A DNA stretch of 64,000 nt, taken from Fretibacter rubidus (GTDB lineage Bacteria; Pseudomonadota; Alphaproteobacteria; Caulobacterales; Maricaulaceae). The translations under genes and the position numbers were made by a program. The stretch spans positions 682,001 through 746,000 of the forward strand of contig NZ_CP163423.1 in NCBI RefSeq assembly GCF_041429785.1. The letters are read 5' to 3'. The notes under the pieces were generated by a model. The model did not search any database and was not told where the DNA came from. It saw nothing but the letters and a program-made list of their open reading frames with translations. Below are positions 25,606 to 34,082 of this stretch, one piece after another (the first letter of the stretch is position 1; each line of letters opens with the position of its first letter).

Positions 25606-28413
25606 GTGACTAAAATGAACAAAAAACAGTTATTGCTGACGACATTGTTGTCCGGCGTGACGTTTGGCGCAGCAGCAGCTCCGTCATTTGCGCAAGATAA
25701 TGACGAGATCGTTGTAACAGGTACACGCGTTGAGCGTCAGAACCTAGAGGCACCATCGCCTGTAACGTCAATCGACTCAGAAGCGTTGTCTATCGTTAAC
25801 ACAATCAACACAGAGCAGTTCATCAACTCTCTGCCACAGGTTATTCCAGCGTTTGATGGTACATCAAACAACCCAGGCACAGGTACTGCGACAGTATCAC
25901 TTCGCGGTCTTGGTTCTAACCGGACATTGGTCTTGGTTGACGGTTACCGCTTCGTATCAGCAAATGGCGACGGTGTTGTCGATTTGAACTCAATCCCAAG
26001 CTCACTTGTCAAGCGCGTTGACATCGTAACGGGCGGCGCGTCTGCTGTTTACGGTTCTGATGCGATGGCTGGTGTTGTTAACTTCGTTCTTGATGACGAA
26101 TTTGAAGGTGTCGAAGTCGACGGCTCTGTTGAGTTTTCTGACAAAGGCGATGCTGGTATCTACAACATGGGTATCACAATGGGCGGCAACTTCGACAATG
26201 GTCGTGGTAACGCAACTGTTTACGCTGGTTACTCACAGCGTGACGCCGTTTTCCAAGGCGACCGTGACTTCTCACGTATCGCGAATGATGATAACGGCAC
26301 AGGCTTTGACCCGTTTGGTTCATCTGGCGTTCCTGGAACACGTTTGTTTGATAGCTTTACGTTCCCAGACGGAACAACAGGCGGCGCTACATTTGATGCT
26401 GAGGGTAACATCATTCCTTGGATCAACTCTGGTCCCGACACAACGCGTTATAACTACGCGCCTGTGAACTACCTACAGCTACCACAAACACGCTACACAT
26501 TGGCTGGTTTTGGTACTTATGACGTTACAGACACTGTAACAGCGAAACTTCGCGGTATCTTCACATCAAACGTTGTTCCAACAGAGTTGGCTCCAACGCC
26601 GTTCTTTGACTTCGCAACAATTGATTTGACGACAAACCCGTTCCTCAACGACACTGCGCGTTCTGTGCTAACAAACTCTGCAGCAGATCCTACGAACTAC
26701 CAAGTTTATATTGGTCGTCGTATGCTTGAAGTTGGTCCACGGACAAACGACCAAGAATTGCAGTCTATGCAAATCTCTGGCGATTTGTCTGGTCAGTGGT
26801 CACCTGATTGGGACTGGGATATCCATGCGCATATCTCACGCTCATCGGGATCAACTGTGCAAACAGGTAACGTCTCACGTTCCGCCTTACAAGCAGCTGT
26901 CTTACAAGGTCGTTGTAACATCTTTGGTTCCGGTGCGTTCTCTGACGCATGTGCGGCCGAAGTGGCCCGTACAGGTATCATCCAGCAGGTTTCAGAGCAG
27001 CGTTCACTTGTTGCGACATCTGATGGCCCGGTCAAAATGATCCAGTCACCATCTGCTGATAATCCACTACAGTTGGTTGTGGGTGCTGAATATCGTCAAG
27101 AAGACTTTGACTTCCGTCCCGATAGCGTGCTTGGCCCAGATGTTGCTGGTTTCAACCAGTCACTTCCGGTTGAAGGCGATTTCAACACATATGAAGTGTT
27201 CGGCGAAGCTTACTTACCATTGATTGAAGGCGGCGCGTTCGCTGAAGAGCTATCATTGAACGGTGCGTACCGTTACTCTGATTACTCAACAGTTGGTGGC
27301 ATTTCATCCTACGCGGCAGGCGTCGAGTGGGCACCAATTTCTGACATCCGCTTCCGCGGTCAGATCCAGCGTTCAGTTCGCGCACCAAACGTGCAAGAGT
27401 TGTTCCGTCCACAAACAAACGGCTTCCCAGCGGGTTCTGATCCGTGTGCGTTCGTGAACAGTCTGCCAGCGACAGCAACACAAGCAGCTTGTGTCGCTAA
27501 TGGTGTTCCAGTCGGTGCTTATAACACGACAGCTTTGCAGCCTAACTCGCAAATTGAAGGACTTTTCAGTGGTAATCTCGGCCTTGAGGCTGAATCATCT
27601 GATACAATCACATTAGGATTTGTAGCACAGCCATCAGCCATTCCTGGCTTGACCTTAACTGTTGACTATTATGACATTGAGGTTGAAGACGCGATTGGTG
27701 CTCCGCCAATCCAGGGTGTCATGGACGCTTGTTTATTCGGTGTTGTTCCAGAGTTCTGTGGTTTCATTAATCGTTTGCCCGATGGTCGTATTGACAATGT
27801 TGTCCTTACAGACATCAACGCTGCGGTTCTTCGCTCCGAAGGTATCGACTTTGAAGTCGATTATAACTTCGACGCTGACCAAGTTGGTCTTGGCGGCATC
27901 GGCGGCGAATTCGGCTTTAACTTTGTTGGTGGCCTGAAGCTATCTGATGAGTTCCAAGCGCTGACCGTCACAAACCTTGACGATTGTGCCGGCTTCTTTG
28001 GCGCGCGTTACGGTGCCTGTGGTGAGCCTTCACCAGAATGGAAGCACACAGCGTCACTTCAGTATGTTAAAGGTTCTGTCCTCACTTCATTGCGCTGGCG
28101 TTACCTGTCAAACACGCGTGCGGATGATCCGCTCAGCTTGCTTGACAATGATCCAAATGATCCAACCACACTGCTGAATGACCGTGACATCAACGATCTC
28201 TTCGGTCAGGAAACAGGTGCAAAATCATACTTTGACGCATCTGGTCAGTGGGACATCACAGATCACTTCCAGCTTTCTGGCGGTATCATCAATGTCTTTG
28301 ACGTTGACCCACCAGCGCTTGGTGATTGCTGTTCAGAGCAAGCCAACACATACCCCGCGACTTACAACCCATTCGGTCGTAAGATCTTTATCGGCGGTAA
28401 AATGCGCTTCTAG
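25606..28413 (+). CDS. TonB-dependent receptor
   Basis: Outer-membrane gated channel of 935 residues that imports a substrate with TonB energy. The signal peptide is 1-29 (SFA-Q), and the TonB box is near DEIVVTGTRVE. The plug contains TVSLRGLGSNRTLVLVDG and SAVYGSDAMAGVVNFVLDD. The barrel ends in aromatic MRF. The substrate is unknown. GTG 25606 has AGGGG six bases upstream. Codon choice (TCA, ACA, CGT, GTT) differs from its neighbours and fits a highly expressed gene. The leader 25342-25605 holds no gene. Confidence 0.92.
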   Translation: MTKMNKKQLLLTTLLSGVTFGAAAAPSFAQDNDEIVVTGTRVERQNLEAPSPVTSIDSEALSIVNTINTEQFINSLPQVIPAFDGTSNNPGTGTATVSLRGLGSNRTLVLVDGYRFVSANGDGVVDLNSIPSSLVKRVDIVTGGASAVYGSDAMAGVVNFVLDDEFEGVEVDGSVEFSDKGDAGIYNMGITMGGNFDNGRGNATVYAGYSQRDAVFQGDRDFSRIANDDNGTGFDPFGSSGVPGTRLFDSFTFPDGTTGGATFDAEGNIIPWINSGPDTTRYNYAPVNYLQLPQTRYTLAGFGTYDVTDTVTAKLRGIFTSNVVPTELAPTPFFDFATIDLTTNPFLNDTARSVLTNSAADPTNYQVYIGRRMLEVGPRTNDQELQSMQISGDLSGQWSPDWDWDIHAHISRSSGSTVQTGNVSRSALQAAVLQGRCNIFGSGAFSDACAAEVARTGIIQQVSEQRSLVATSDGPVKMIQSPSADNPLQLVVGAEYRQEDFDFRPDSVLGPDVAGFNQSLPVEGDFNTYEVFGEAYLPLIEGGAFAEELSLNGAYRYSDYSTVGGISSYAAGVEWAPISDIRFRGQIQRSVRAPNVQELFRPQTNGFPAGSDPCAFVNSLPATATQAACVANGVPVGAYNTTALQPNSQIEGLFSGNLGLEAESSDTITLGFVAQPSAIPGLTLTVDYYDIEVEDAIGAPPIQGVMDACLFGVVPEFCGFINRLPDGRIDNVVLTDINAAVLRSEGIDFEVDYNFDADQVGLGGIGGEFGFNFVGGLKLSDEFQALTVTNLDDCAGFFGARYGACGEPSPEWKHTASLQYVKGSVLTSLRWRYLSNTRADDPLSLLDNDPNDPTTLLNDRDINDLFGQETGAKSYFDASGQWDITDHFQLSGGIINVFDVDPPALGDCCSEQANTYPATYNPFGRKIFIGGKMRF

Positions 28414-28439
28414 TCCAAACGGACATGTTAAAATAGAAA

Positions 28440-28467
28440 CGGCGGGTCATTGGCCCGCCGTTTTTTT
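28440..28467 (+). terminator. Rho-independent terminator after the TonB-dependent receptor
   Basis: CGGCGGG-TCATTGG-CCCGCCG followed by TTTTTTT, 26 bases after the stop. Confidence 0.92.
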
Positions 28468-28534
28468 ATGTCTTGATGTATGTCGTATTTAATGAGGGGT
28501 TAGTGGTGCCTACAGCGGTATTAATTCACCGCGC

Positions 28535-30067
28535 TCAGTCTTTGAATGCAAAGGCGTAATTGTCCGCTCGTCCGGATGACGATGTATATAATTTTTGCCG
28601 TACCTGCTTATAGCTTGCTGTTTTCACGCGATTTTTACGGTTATGGAAGGCTAGGCAATCAGGTGTAAAATCAAGGTCGAGGCAGTCCATAATTGCCTGT
28701 CCTTCGACCTCGGGCGCTGCGATAAAGCTGTCATAGTCAGCAGTCACAATATCATGGCCAAAACACGCCTGCCAGTGAGCCATAAGATCCGTGAATAAGT
28801 CTTGGTAGTGGGCAATATCCTCCAAATCCCGTGCATAGGCCTGCCCATCACCAAATTGGGTGAAAAACAGCGACAGCGCATTATCCCGCGCTGCCCGCTG
28901 CGTCACCACAATCTTCGCCTTTGGAAACATCTGTTTGATAAGGCCAAGATAGAGGAAATTATCGGGTCTTTTATCGGTAAAAAACGGTGTCGTAACAGCG
29001 TTGATAAGCGGGTTCTCATGGTACCGTTTCCGCCATCCTGCCAATGCTTCTGACCCAATTGCTTGCCCGCGCGGGAGGGCAAAGTCTGGACGACGAACTA
29101 GCGCATCAAAAAACCCAATTTCACCACAGGCCGTGACATCACCGCTCCCCGATATAATCTGCTCAAATAAGGTGCTGCCTGACCGGAACATACCGCAGAT
29201 GAAAATGGGCTTATGGCCATGATCTTGGCCAGTGGTATCGGGCGCAAGTTTAAAAACAGACGGCGGAAAGGCGGCTTTTATGGCCTCAAATTTTGCAGTT
29301 TCTGCCGCGCGGTTATAGGGCAGGGCGGAACCTGTTTTATTGGCGCGAGAAAAGGCGTCAAAGGCGGCCGAGTAATCGCCCAAAGAATCGTATTTATGGC
29401 CCAGCGCGAATAGCAGGCTCTCGCGCTCAAATGGTGTCGCCTTGGTATCATCCGCAGCATCATGCAGCCGTCCAAACAATTCATGCGTTGCGCTATCAAT
29501 TTCTATGCAATGGGCCAGCCGGGCAAGCGCTTCATAGGGACGGTGACAGTGGACCACCGCGGTTTCGTAATTATCGATCGCCGCATCAAAGTCGCCAAAT
29601 TCTTCATAGATGTTTCCGCGGTTCAAATAGGCGGCAATATCATCAGGCTGCAGGGCAATGGCACGGGTAAAGCTTTTCGCAGCGGTCTTAGCATCGAGCA
29701 GAAAGTCCGCTTCAATAACGCCCTTATTATTATAGGCCTCATGCGGGTTTGACACGCCGATTTGTATCGCGCGCTCATATGCCAACACGGAGTCACGGTA
29801 TAATTCCGCGCCTTTTAGCGCATGTCCCAAATTAAAGGCATCTGTCGCAGACAAAGCGGGGAGAGTACGCCAAGCTTTGGCATAATGCGTCGCTGCCGCC
29901 CCGTCATTACGCCGTAAAGCAATTTGTAGCCCGAGTTTAATAACAGGCACAAATTGCGGAAAACGGTGGTGTAATTCATGCGCGGCCGTGCTGGCCGCGT
30001 CAAAATTTCCCTGCGTCAATAATGTTTGAAGCGGATTTAAATCGCTTTCACTCGGTAAATTTGACAC
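28535..30067 (-). CDS. TPR-repeat sulfotransferase family protein
   Basis: Protein of 510 residues in two parts. The first 250 residues are tetratricopeptide repeats (for example AYNNKGVIEAD, AYLNRGNIYEEFGDFDAAIDNY). The rest is a PAPS-dependent sulfotransferase: the 5'-phosphosulfate loop is FICGMFRSGSTLFEQII, and a later KIVVTQRAARDNALSLFF is the 3'-phosphate site. No signal peptide is seen. Such fusions may modify carbohydrates or proteins; the target is unknown. It is convergent with the receptor, and ends 21 bases after sppA on the same strand, so sppA and it may be cotranscribed. Confidence 0.85.
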   Translation of the reverse strand: MSNLPSESDLNPLQTLLTQGNFDAASTAAHELHHRFPQFVPVIKLGLQIALRRNDGAAATHYAKAWRTLPALSATDAFNLGHALKGAELYRDSVLAYERAIQIGVSNPHEAYNNKGVIEADFLLDAKTAAKSFTRAIALQPDDIAAYLNRGNIYEEFGDFDAAIDNYETAVVHCHRPYEALARLAHCIEIDSATHELFGRLHDAADDTKATPFERESLLFALGHKYDSLGDYSAAFDAFSRANKTGSALPYNRAAETAKFEAIKAAFPPSVFKLAPDTTGQDHGHKPIFICGMFRSGSTLFEQIISGSGDVTACGEIGFFDALVRRPDFALPRGQAIGSEALAGWRKRYHENPLINAVTTPFFTDKRPDNFLYLGLIKQMFPKAKIVVTQRAARDNALSLFFTQFGDGQAYARDLEDIAHYQDLFTDLMAHWQACFGHDIVTADYDSFIAAPEVEGQAIMDCLDLDFTPDCLAFHNRKNRVKTASYKQVRQKLYTSSSGRADNYAFAFKD

Positions 30068-30088
30068 GGCCGATACAGGTCCAGAGGG

Positions 30089-31864
30089 TTACTGTATTTC
30101 GGGCAGTGGCGCTTTTAACTGAGCTTGACCATTGGCAAGCGCTTCAGCCTCTGCGCGGGCTTTCAATATGGCTTGCACTTCTGGAATAGCGGTTATTTCG
30201 CGTAAGGTGCCAATATCCTGGCCCATTTCAACAGAGGCGTTTAAGAGTTGCTCGAACTGTTCGCTGCGAGTTTTAGGGCGCGGGTAGCGGCGTAGGTTGA
30301 CTGCGGTATCGGCCTCAATCCCAGCGAGCTCTTTGGCAACTTCGATGGACTTCATAATGCCGCCCATTTCATCCACAAGACCGCGTTCCTTGGCTTGTGC
30401 GCCTGTCCAAACACGGCCTTTGGCAATCTCTTGCACTTGCGCGATGGGCATATCCCGGCCAGCCGCGACTAATTCTGTAAAGTCGACATAGATATCTTCC
30501 ATCTGATCGGTAAAGGCTTTGCGTTGGGCTTGTGTGAATGGCTCGTCACTAGAATAGGCCCCACCATATTCACCACCAACACGGACGTGTTCGACATTAT
30601 ATCCGATTTTAGAATATGTATCGCGCAGGGCAACTTTACCGCCCAGCACACCGATAGAGCCTGTAATCGTGGTTGGCATAGCGACAATAGTGTCAGCATT
30701 GGCCGCAACGTAATATCCGCCAGAAGCTGCATATTGGCCCATGCTAATCACGACAGGTTTGCCGGCATCTTTGGCAATTTCAACGGCATTATATATGTCG
30801 TCTGACGCTGTGGCTGATCCGCCGGGGGAGCTGACACGGAAAACAATGGCTTTAACTTTGTCGTCTTCCGCCGCTTTTTTGATGGCGCGTGATAGGGTAT
30901 CGCTCCCCATGGATACAGTCGCTGCAAAAGGATTGCTGCCGTCTTGGGAGCCGCCCAAGGTCACGGGGCCTTGGCCGCCGACAAAGGCAACAACGGGACC
31001 GGTGAAGTTATTTTTCGGGCCGTAAGATTTGATAGACTTAAACTTAGTTTTTTCGCCGCCCGCTTTGGTCTTCACATAATCAACGACCTCAACGTAATAT
31101 CCCAGCTTGTCAATCATGCCAGCGTCTAGCGCGGCCTCGGCAGAGTGGGGGGCTGTGTTTAACACGGCTTTCACCGCATCAACGGTCATATTGCGGTCCT
31201 GCGCAATATGAGCCACGGAAATCTCATAGATGGAGTTAAGATAGCTCGTCGTTGCCTCACGGTGAGCGTCTGTCATCGTTGATTGTGTGTAAGTGTTAGC
31301 GGCATTCTTATATTCATAGAACTGCGCAAATTCAGCTTTCGCGTCATATTTATCAAATACGCCGCCGTAAAATCCGCTTTCTGAATATAGGCCTGCGGGC
31401 GCAAAACCTGATGTGCTTTGTTGCCAAATCTCATCTGCTGCTGTAACGGCCATATAGGGAATGACGGATGTGGCCTCGAACCCTTGGCTGTGGGCGACGA
31501 TAAATTTACCGCTGTCTTTAAAGTCCAACATTGCAAGACGTAGTTCTTCGGCACTTGCGGGCGCCATACCAAATCCCGTGCGGATCAAAAGACCCTTGAT
31601 GTTGTCGTCTGTCTTGGCGCGGTCTAGTGCCCGAACCGCGTCTACGACTGAACCGGGTGCGCTGCCGAATAACGATTCGCCCGCACTGTGATCTAAGAGT
31701 GGCGCACGCATATCAAGCGTTAGCACAGTGGCGCCTTCCGCGCTTGCTGTATCGGTTTGACCGCCGAGCGCAGCCCCTAGCCCTGCCAGGAGAAAGACCA
31801 ATAGAAACATAAAGAGGAAACCGCCGACAATGACGCCTAATACGGTAATAAAAAATTGTTTCAT
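30089..31864 (-). CDS. sppA: Signal peptide peptidase SppA, long form
   Basis: Membrane-bound serine protease of 591 residues that degrades cleaved signal peptides in the inner membrane. An N-terminal anchor (residues 5-30) is followed by two homologous S49 domains. Ser in QYAASGGYYVAANADTIV is the nucleophile, and the general-base Lys is in the N-terminal half (SGKFIVAHSQGF). TGSIGVLGGK follows the Ser. The long two-domain form matches E. coli SppA in size. The upstream spacer 31865-32132 has no gene. Confidence 0.94.
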   Translation of the reverse strand: MKQFFITVLGVIVGGFLFMFLLVFLLAGLGAALGGQTDTASAEGATVLTLDMRAPLLDHSAGESLFGSAPGSVVDAVRALDRAKTDDNIKGLLIRTGFGMAPASAEELRLAMLDFKDSGKFIVAHSQGFEATSVIPYMAVTAADEIWQQSTSGFAPAGLYSESGFYGGVFDKYDAKAEFAQFYEYKNAANTYTQSTMTDAHREATTSYLNSIYEISVAHIAQDRNMTVDAVKAVLNTAPHSAEAALDAGMIDKLGYYVEVVDYVKTKAGGEKTKFKSIKSYGPKNNFTGPVVAFVGGQGPVTLGGSQDGSNPFAATVSMGSDTLSRAIKKAAEDDKVKAIVFRVSSPGGSATASDDIYNAVEIAKDAGKPVVISMGQYAASGGYYVAANADTIVAMPTTITGSIGVLGGKVALRDTYSKIGYNVEHVRVGGEYGGAYSSDEPFTQAQRKAFTDQMEDIYVDFTELVAAGRDMPIAQVQEIAKGRVWTGAQAKERGLVDEMGGIMKSIEVAKELAGIEADTAVNLRRYPRPKTRSEQFEQLLNASVEMGQDIGTLREITAIPEVQAILKARAEAEALANGQAQLKAPLPEIQ

Positions 31865-32132
31865 GCGGGGCTCCAGCCTTAGCGTTTTCCTGTCATTTAT
31901 TGTTTAACAGTAAACATAATTAGCAAAACAAGAAAGACATTTTGTTTAAACTTTCTACGACTTTACATATGGGCACGGATTTGCCCAAAGCAAATCCCTA
32001 ATAATGAAGTCGCTCATCGTCTCTGCACATGGTCGGCGTGAAATTCCTGATATTTCTTGTAAATAGGCGTTGCAATCCGACGCGGACGGCGTTAGTTAGC
32101 CTCCCTGTCCGGCTAGTCCGTACGTTGATGCT

Positions 32133-32206
32133 GGGGTGTGGCCAAGTGGTAAGGCAACGGTTTTTGGTATCGTCATTCGGAGGTTCGATCCCTCCCACCC
32201 CAGCCA
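32133..32206 (+). tRNA. tRNA-Gln (anticodon TTG)
   Basis: The acceptor TGGGGTG pairs with CACCCCA (32196-32202), followed by discriminator G and an encoded CCA. The D-arm is GCCAAGTGGTAAGGC, the anticodon loop TTTTGGT holds TTG, and the T-arm is GGAGGTTCGATCCCTCC. It decodes CAA (and CAG by wobble). Confidence 0.97.
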
Positions 32207-32363
32207 TCATCGACACCCAATCATCCCCATAATTAATTCAAAAAAAAACAGAAAAAACACTGTTTTGTTATGAAGTAACGATTGATTAACGACTTCCTTT
32301 CGTCTAGCGTTGGGCAAGAATGAAGAATACGGACTAAGCCGTATCCAGACTTGGAGGACGTGA

Positions 32364-33158
32364 GTGGTGATTAAACATCGTACCATTGCGACTATTTTTG
32401 GGGCCAGCCTGATTGCATTGTCATCCGCAGTGACGACATCCGCGCAGACTGCTGACGCAGAGGCAAGCTATGCAGCTTTGCTAGAGCAAATTGATAATTT
32501 AAAGCTGACGATTGCGCAGCGTGAGGTTTACCTTGCGACGCAACAGGAAAAGATCGATAGCTTAAACGGTCAAATCGAGAGCAGTGATGATCTCGCGGCG
32601 ACAATCAATCCAATGCTTGAAAAAATGGCAACAGCCATTGAAAATGAAATTAAGACTGATATCCCTTTTAAAATCGGTGAGCGTTTCGCGCGACTTGATA
32701 AGCTTAAAGAGGATTTGGCCAGCCCAGATGTTCGTCCTAGCGACAAGATGCGTCGCGCACTTCAAATCTATGATATTGAGGTGGGTTACGGGATTTCGCT
32801 TGAGGCCTATGGTGGTAACCATCCTAAAACACCGGGTGCGCGCTATGCGGCATGCGAAGCAGACGTCGAGAGTGAGGCCTGTGGCCTGAGTAAAAATCTT
32901 ACAGCGGCTCTCGCGGGTGGGCGTACATTGCGTGACATACGGGACGAAATCTTTGATGGTGACTATCTTCGCTATGGTCGTTTGGCGTTGTCTTACATGA
33001 ACGCCGACGGCACATCAGCGATGCGCTACGATCCTGAGACCAAGGACTGGGTCGACCTTAACGCGGCTCAAGCTTTGGAATTGCGTCGTGGTTTGCGGAC
33101 TGCGCGCGGTGAGGCGGCTCCTGCGGTTGTGCGAGCCCCTGTTTACGTTACGAATTAA
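32364..33158 (+). CDS. DUF3450 protein 1 of the TonB operon
   Basis: Exported protein of 264 residues with a signal peptide (1-27, ending TSA-Q). A long coiled coil fills about 33-75, with SYAALLEQIDNLKLTIAQRE, and the C-terminal DUF3450 domain has DIPFKIGERFARLDKL and YGRLALSYMNADG. Compared with its paralogue at 33305 it has about 35 extra residues with two cysteines near 165-200. DUF3450 proteins precede long ExbB proteins in TonB2-type systems. The start is GTG 32364 with GGAGGA six bases before. It is the first gene of the operon. Confidence 0.88.
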   Translation: MVIKHRTIATIFGASLIALSSAVTTSAQTADAEASYAALLEQIDNLKLTIAQREVYLATQQEKIDSLNGQIESSDDLAATINPMLEKMATAIENEIKTDIPFKIGERFARLDKLKEDLASPDVRPSDKMRRALQIYDIEVGYGISLEAYGGNHPKTPGARYAACEADVESEACGLSKNLTAALAGGRTLRDIRDEIFDGDYLRYGRLALSYMNADGTSAMRYDPETKDWVDLNAAQALELRRGLRTARGEAAPAVVRAPVYVTN

Positions 33159-33272
33159 ACCGTAATTCATTACGGTGAAGGCATCTGCCTTCAATGAGAA
33201 TTTTGCAGGCCGTATGGGTTGCAAAACGGCGGAATTCCCCGCCATCCATACGGTCCACAACAGGTGTTGTGG
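33159..33272 (+). other. Ladder of four perfect stem-loops between the two DUF3450 genes
   Basis: Four adjacent hairpins fill the 146-base gap: ACCGTAA/TTACGGT (33159-33176), GAAGGCA/TGCCTTC (33177-33192), CCGTATGG/CCATACGG with an inner GGCGG/CCGCC (33210-33253), and CCACAACA/TGTTGTGG (33255-33272). None has a T-run, so they are not terminators. The likely role is in message processing or differential stability. The first hairpin begins at the stop codon and the last ends 33 bases before the next start. Confidence 0.75.
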
Positions 33273-33304
33273 GCAAAGATGAAAACAAAAGTTGGAAGGA
33301 AACC

Positions 33305-34066
33305 ATGTCGAACTTTTCAATAGCTAAGCATCTCTTGCTTGCCGGTGCGGCAGCCATGGCGTTTGCCGTGCCTGCTCATGCGCAACTGGATACGGCTCTT
33401 AATACTGCCAAGGCCTCTACTGCGGCCAGCGCAGCATCCCAGCAACGCGTAGAGCGTGACGATGATGACGCGGATCAAATGATCCGTGAATATCGCGCCG
33501 TTCTACAGCAAAAAGACAATATTGCGCTTTTCGTTGATCAGCAGGATATCTATTTGCAGTCGCAAACAGCAGAAATCGAGAGCTTGAACAAGCAGCTCGG
33601 AACAGTAGAGCAAATTAAGCAAGGCATGGTTCCCATGATGCTTAAAATGGCGGCTGCTCTTGAGGACTCAATCAAAGCTGACCTACCGTTTCGCCTAAAC
33701 GAGCGTTTAGAGCGCGTTGAGCGTATTCAAACAGTTCTCGGTGATCCAGAAGTGTCACCCGCAGAGCAATATCGTCAGGTCTTAAACGGTTTCAAAATCG
33801 AAGTGACATATGGTCAAGGTCTTGACGCTTATGAAGGGGCGCATCCAACGCGTCCTGGTAATATCGTAAACTTCCTTCGTTTTGGTCGTACGGCCCTCGT
33901 TTATGTAACGAAAGACGAAAGCGAAGTCGCACGTTACAATTTGGAATCAAATTCTTGGGAGCCCATGTCATCGGGTGAGGCGCTTGCGCTTCGTCAGGCT
34001 GTGCGGGTTGCGAACGGTGAAGCTGCGCCAGACATGGTCTATGCGCCAGTTGTCGTCGGTCAGTAG
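33305..34066 (+). CDS. DUF3450 protein 2 of the TonB operon
   Basis: Exported protein of 253 residues, with a signal peptide (1-25, AHA-Q). A coiled coil at about 45-110 includes IREYRAVLQQKDNIALFVDQQ and SLNKQLGTVEQI. The DUF3450 core is PFRLNERLERVERIQ, then VTYGQGLDAYEGAH and LRFGRTALVYVTKD. It is shorter than its paralogue and lacks the cysteine insertion. The two end alike (ANGEAAPDMVYAPV against ARGEAAPAVVRAPV), so this is a tandem duplication. GGAAGGAA precedes the ATG at 33305. Confidence 0.87.
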   Translation: MSNFSIAKHLLLAGAAAMAFAVPAHAQLDTALNTAKASTAASAASQQRVERDDDDADQMIREYRAVLQQKDNIALFVDQQDIYLQSQTAEIESLNKQLGTVEQIKQGMVPMMLKMAAALEDSIKADLPFRLNERLERVERIQTVLGDPEVSPAEQYRQVLNGFKIEVTYGQGLDAYEGAHPTRPGNIVNFLRFGRTALVYVTKDESEVARYNLESNSWEPMSSGEALALRQAVRVANGEAAPDMVYAPVVVGQ

Positions 34067-34082
34067 GATAGGGACTTTAATC

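Noticed and set aside
31998-32232. Open frames on both strands across tRNA-Gln
   Set aside because: They overlap the tRNA body and have no family-like sequence.
32246-32268. AT-rich AAAACAG/CTGTTTT hairpin after tRNA-Gln as a terminator
   Set aside because: The stem is AT-only apart from two pairs and no T-run follows, so support is too weak.
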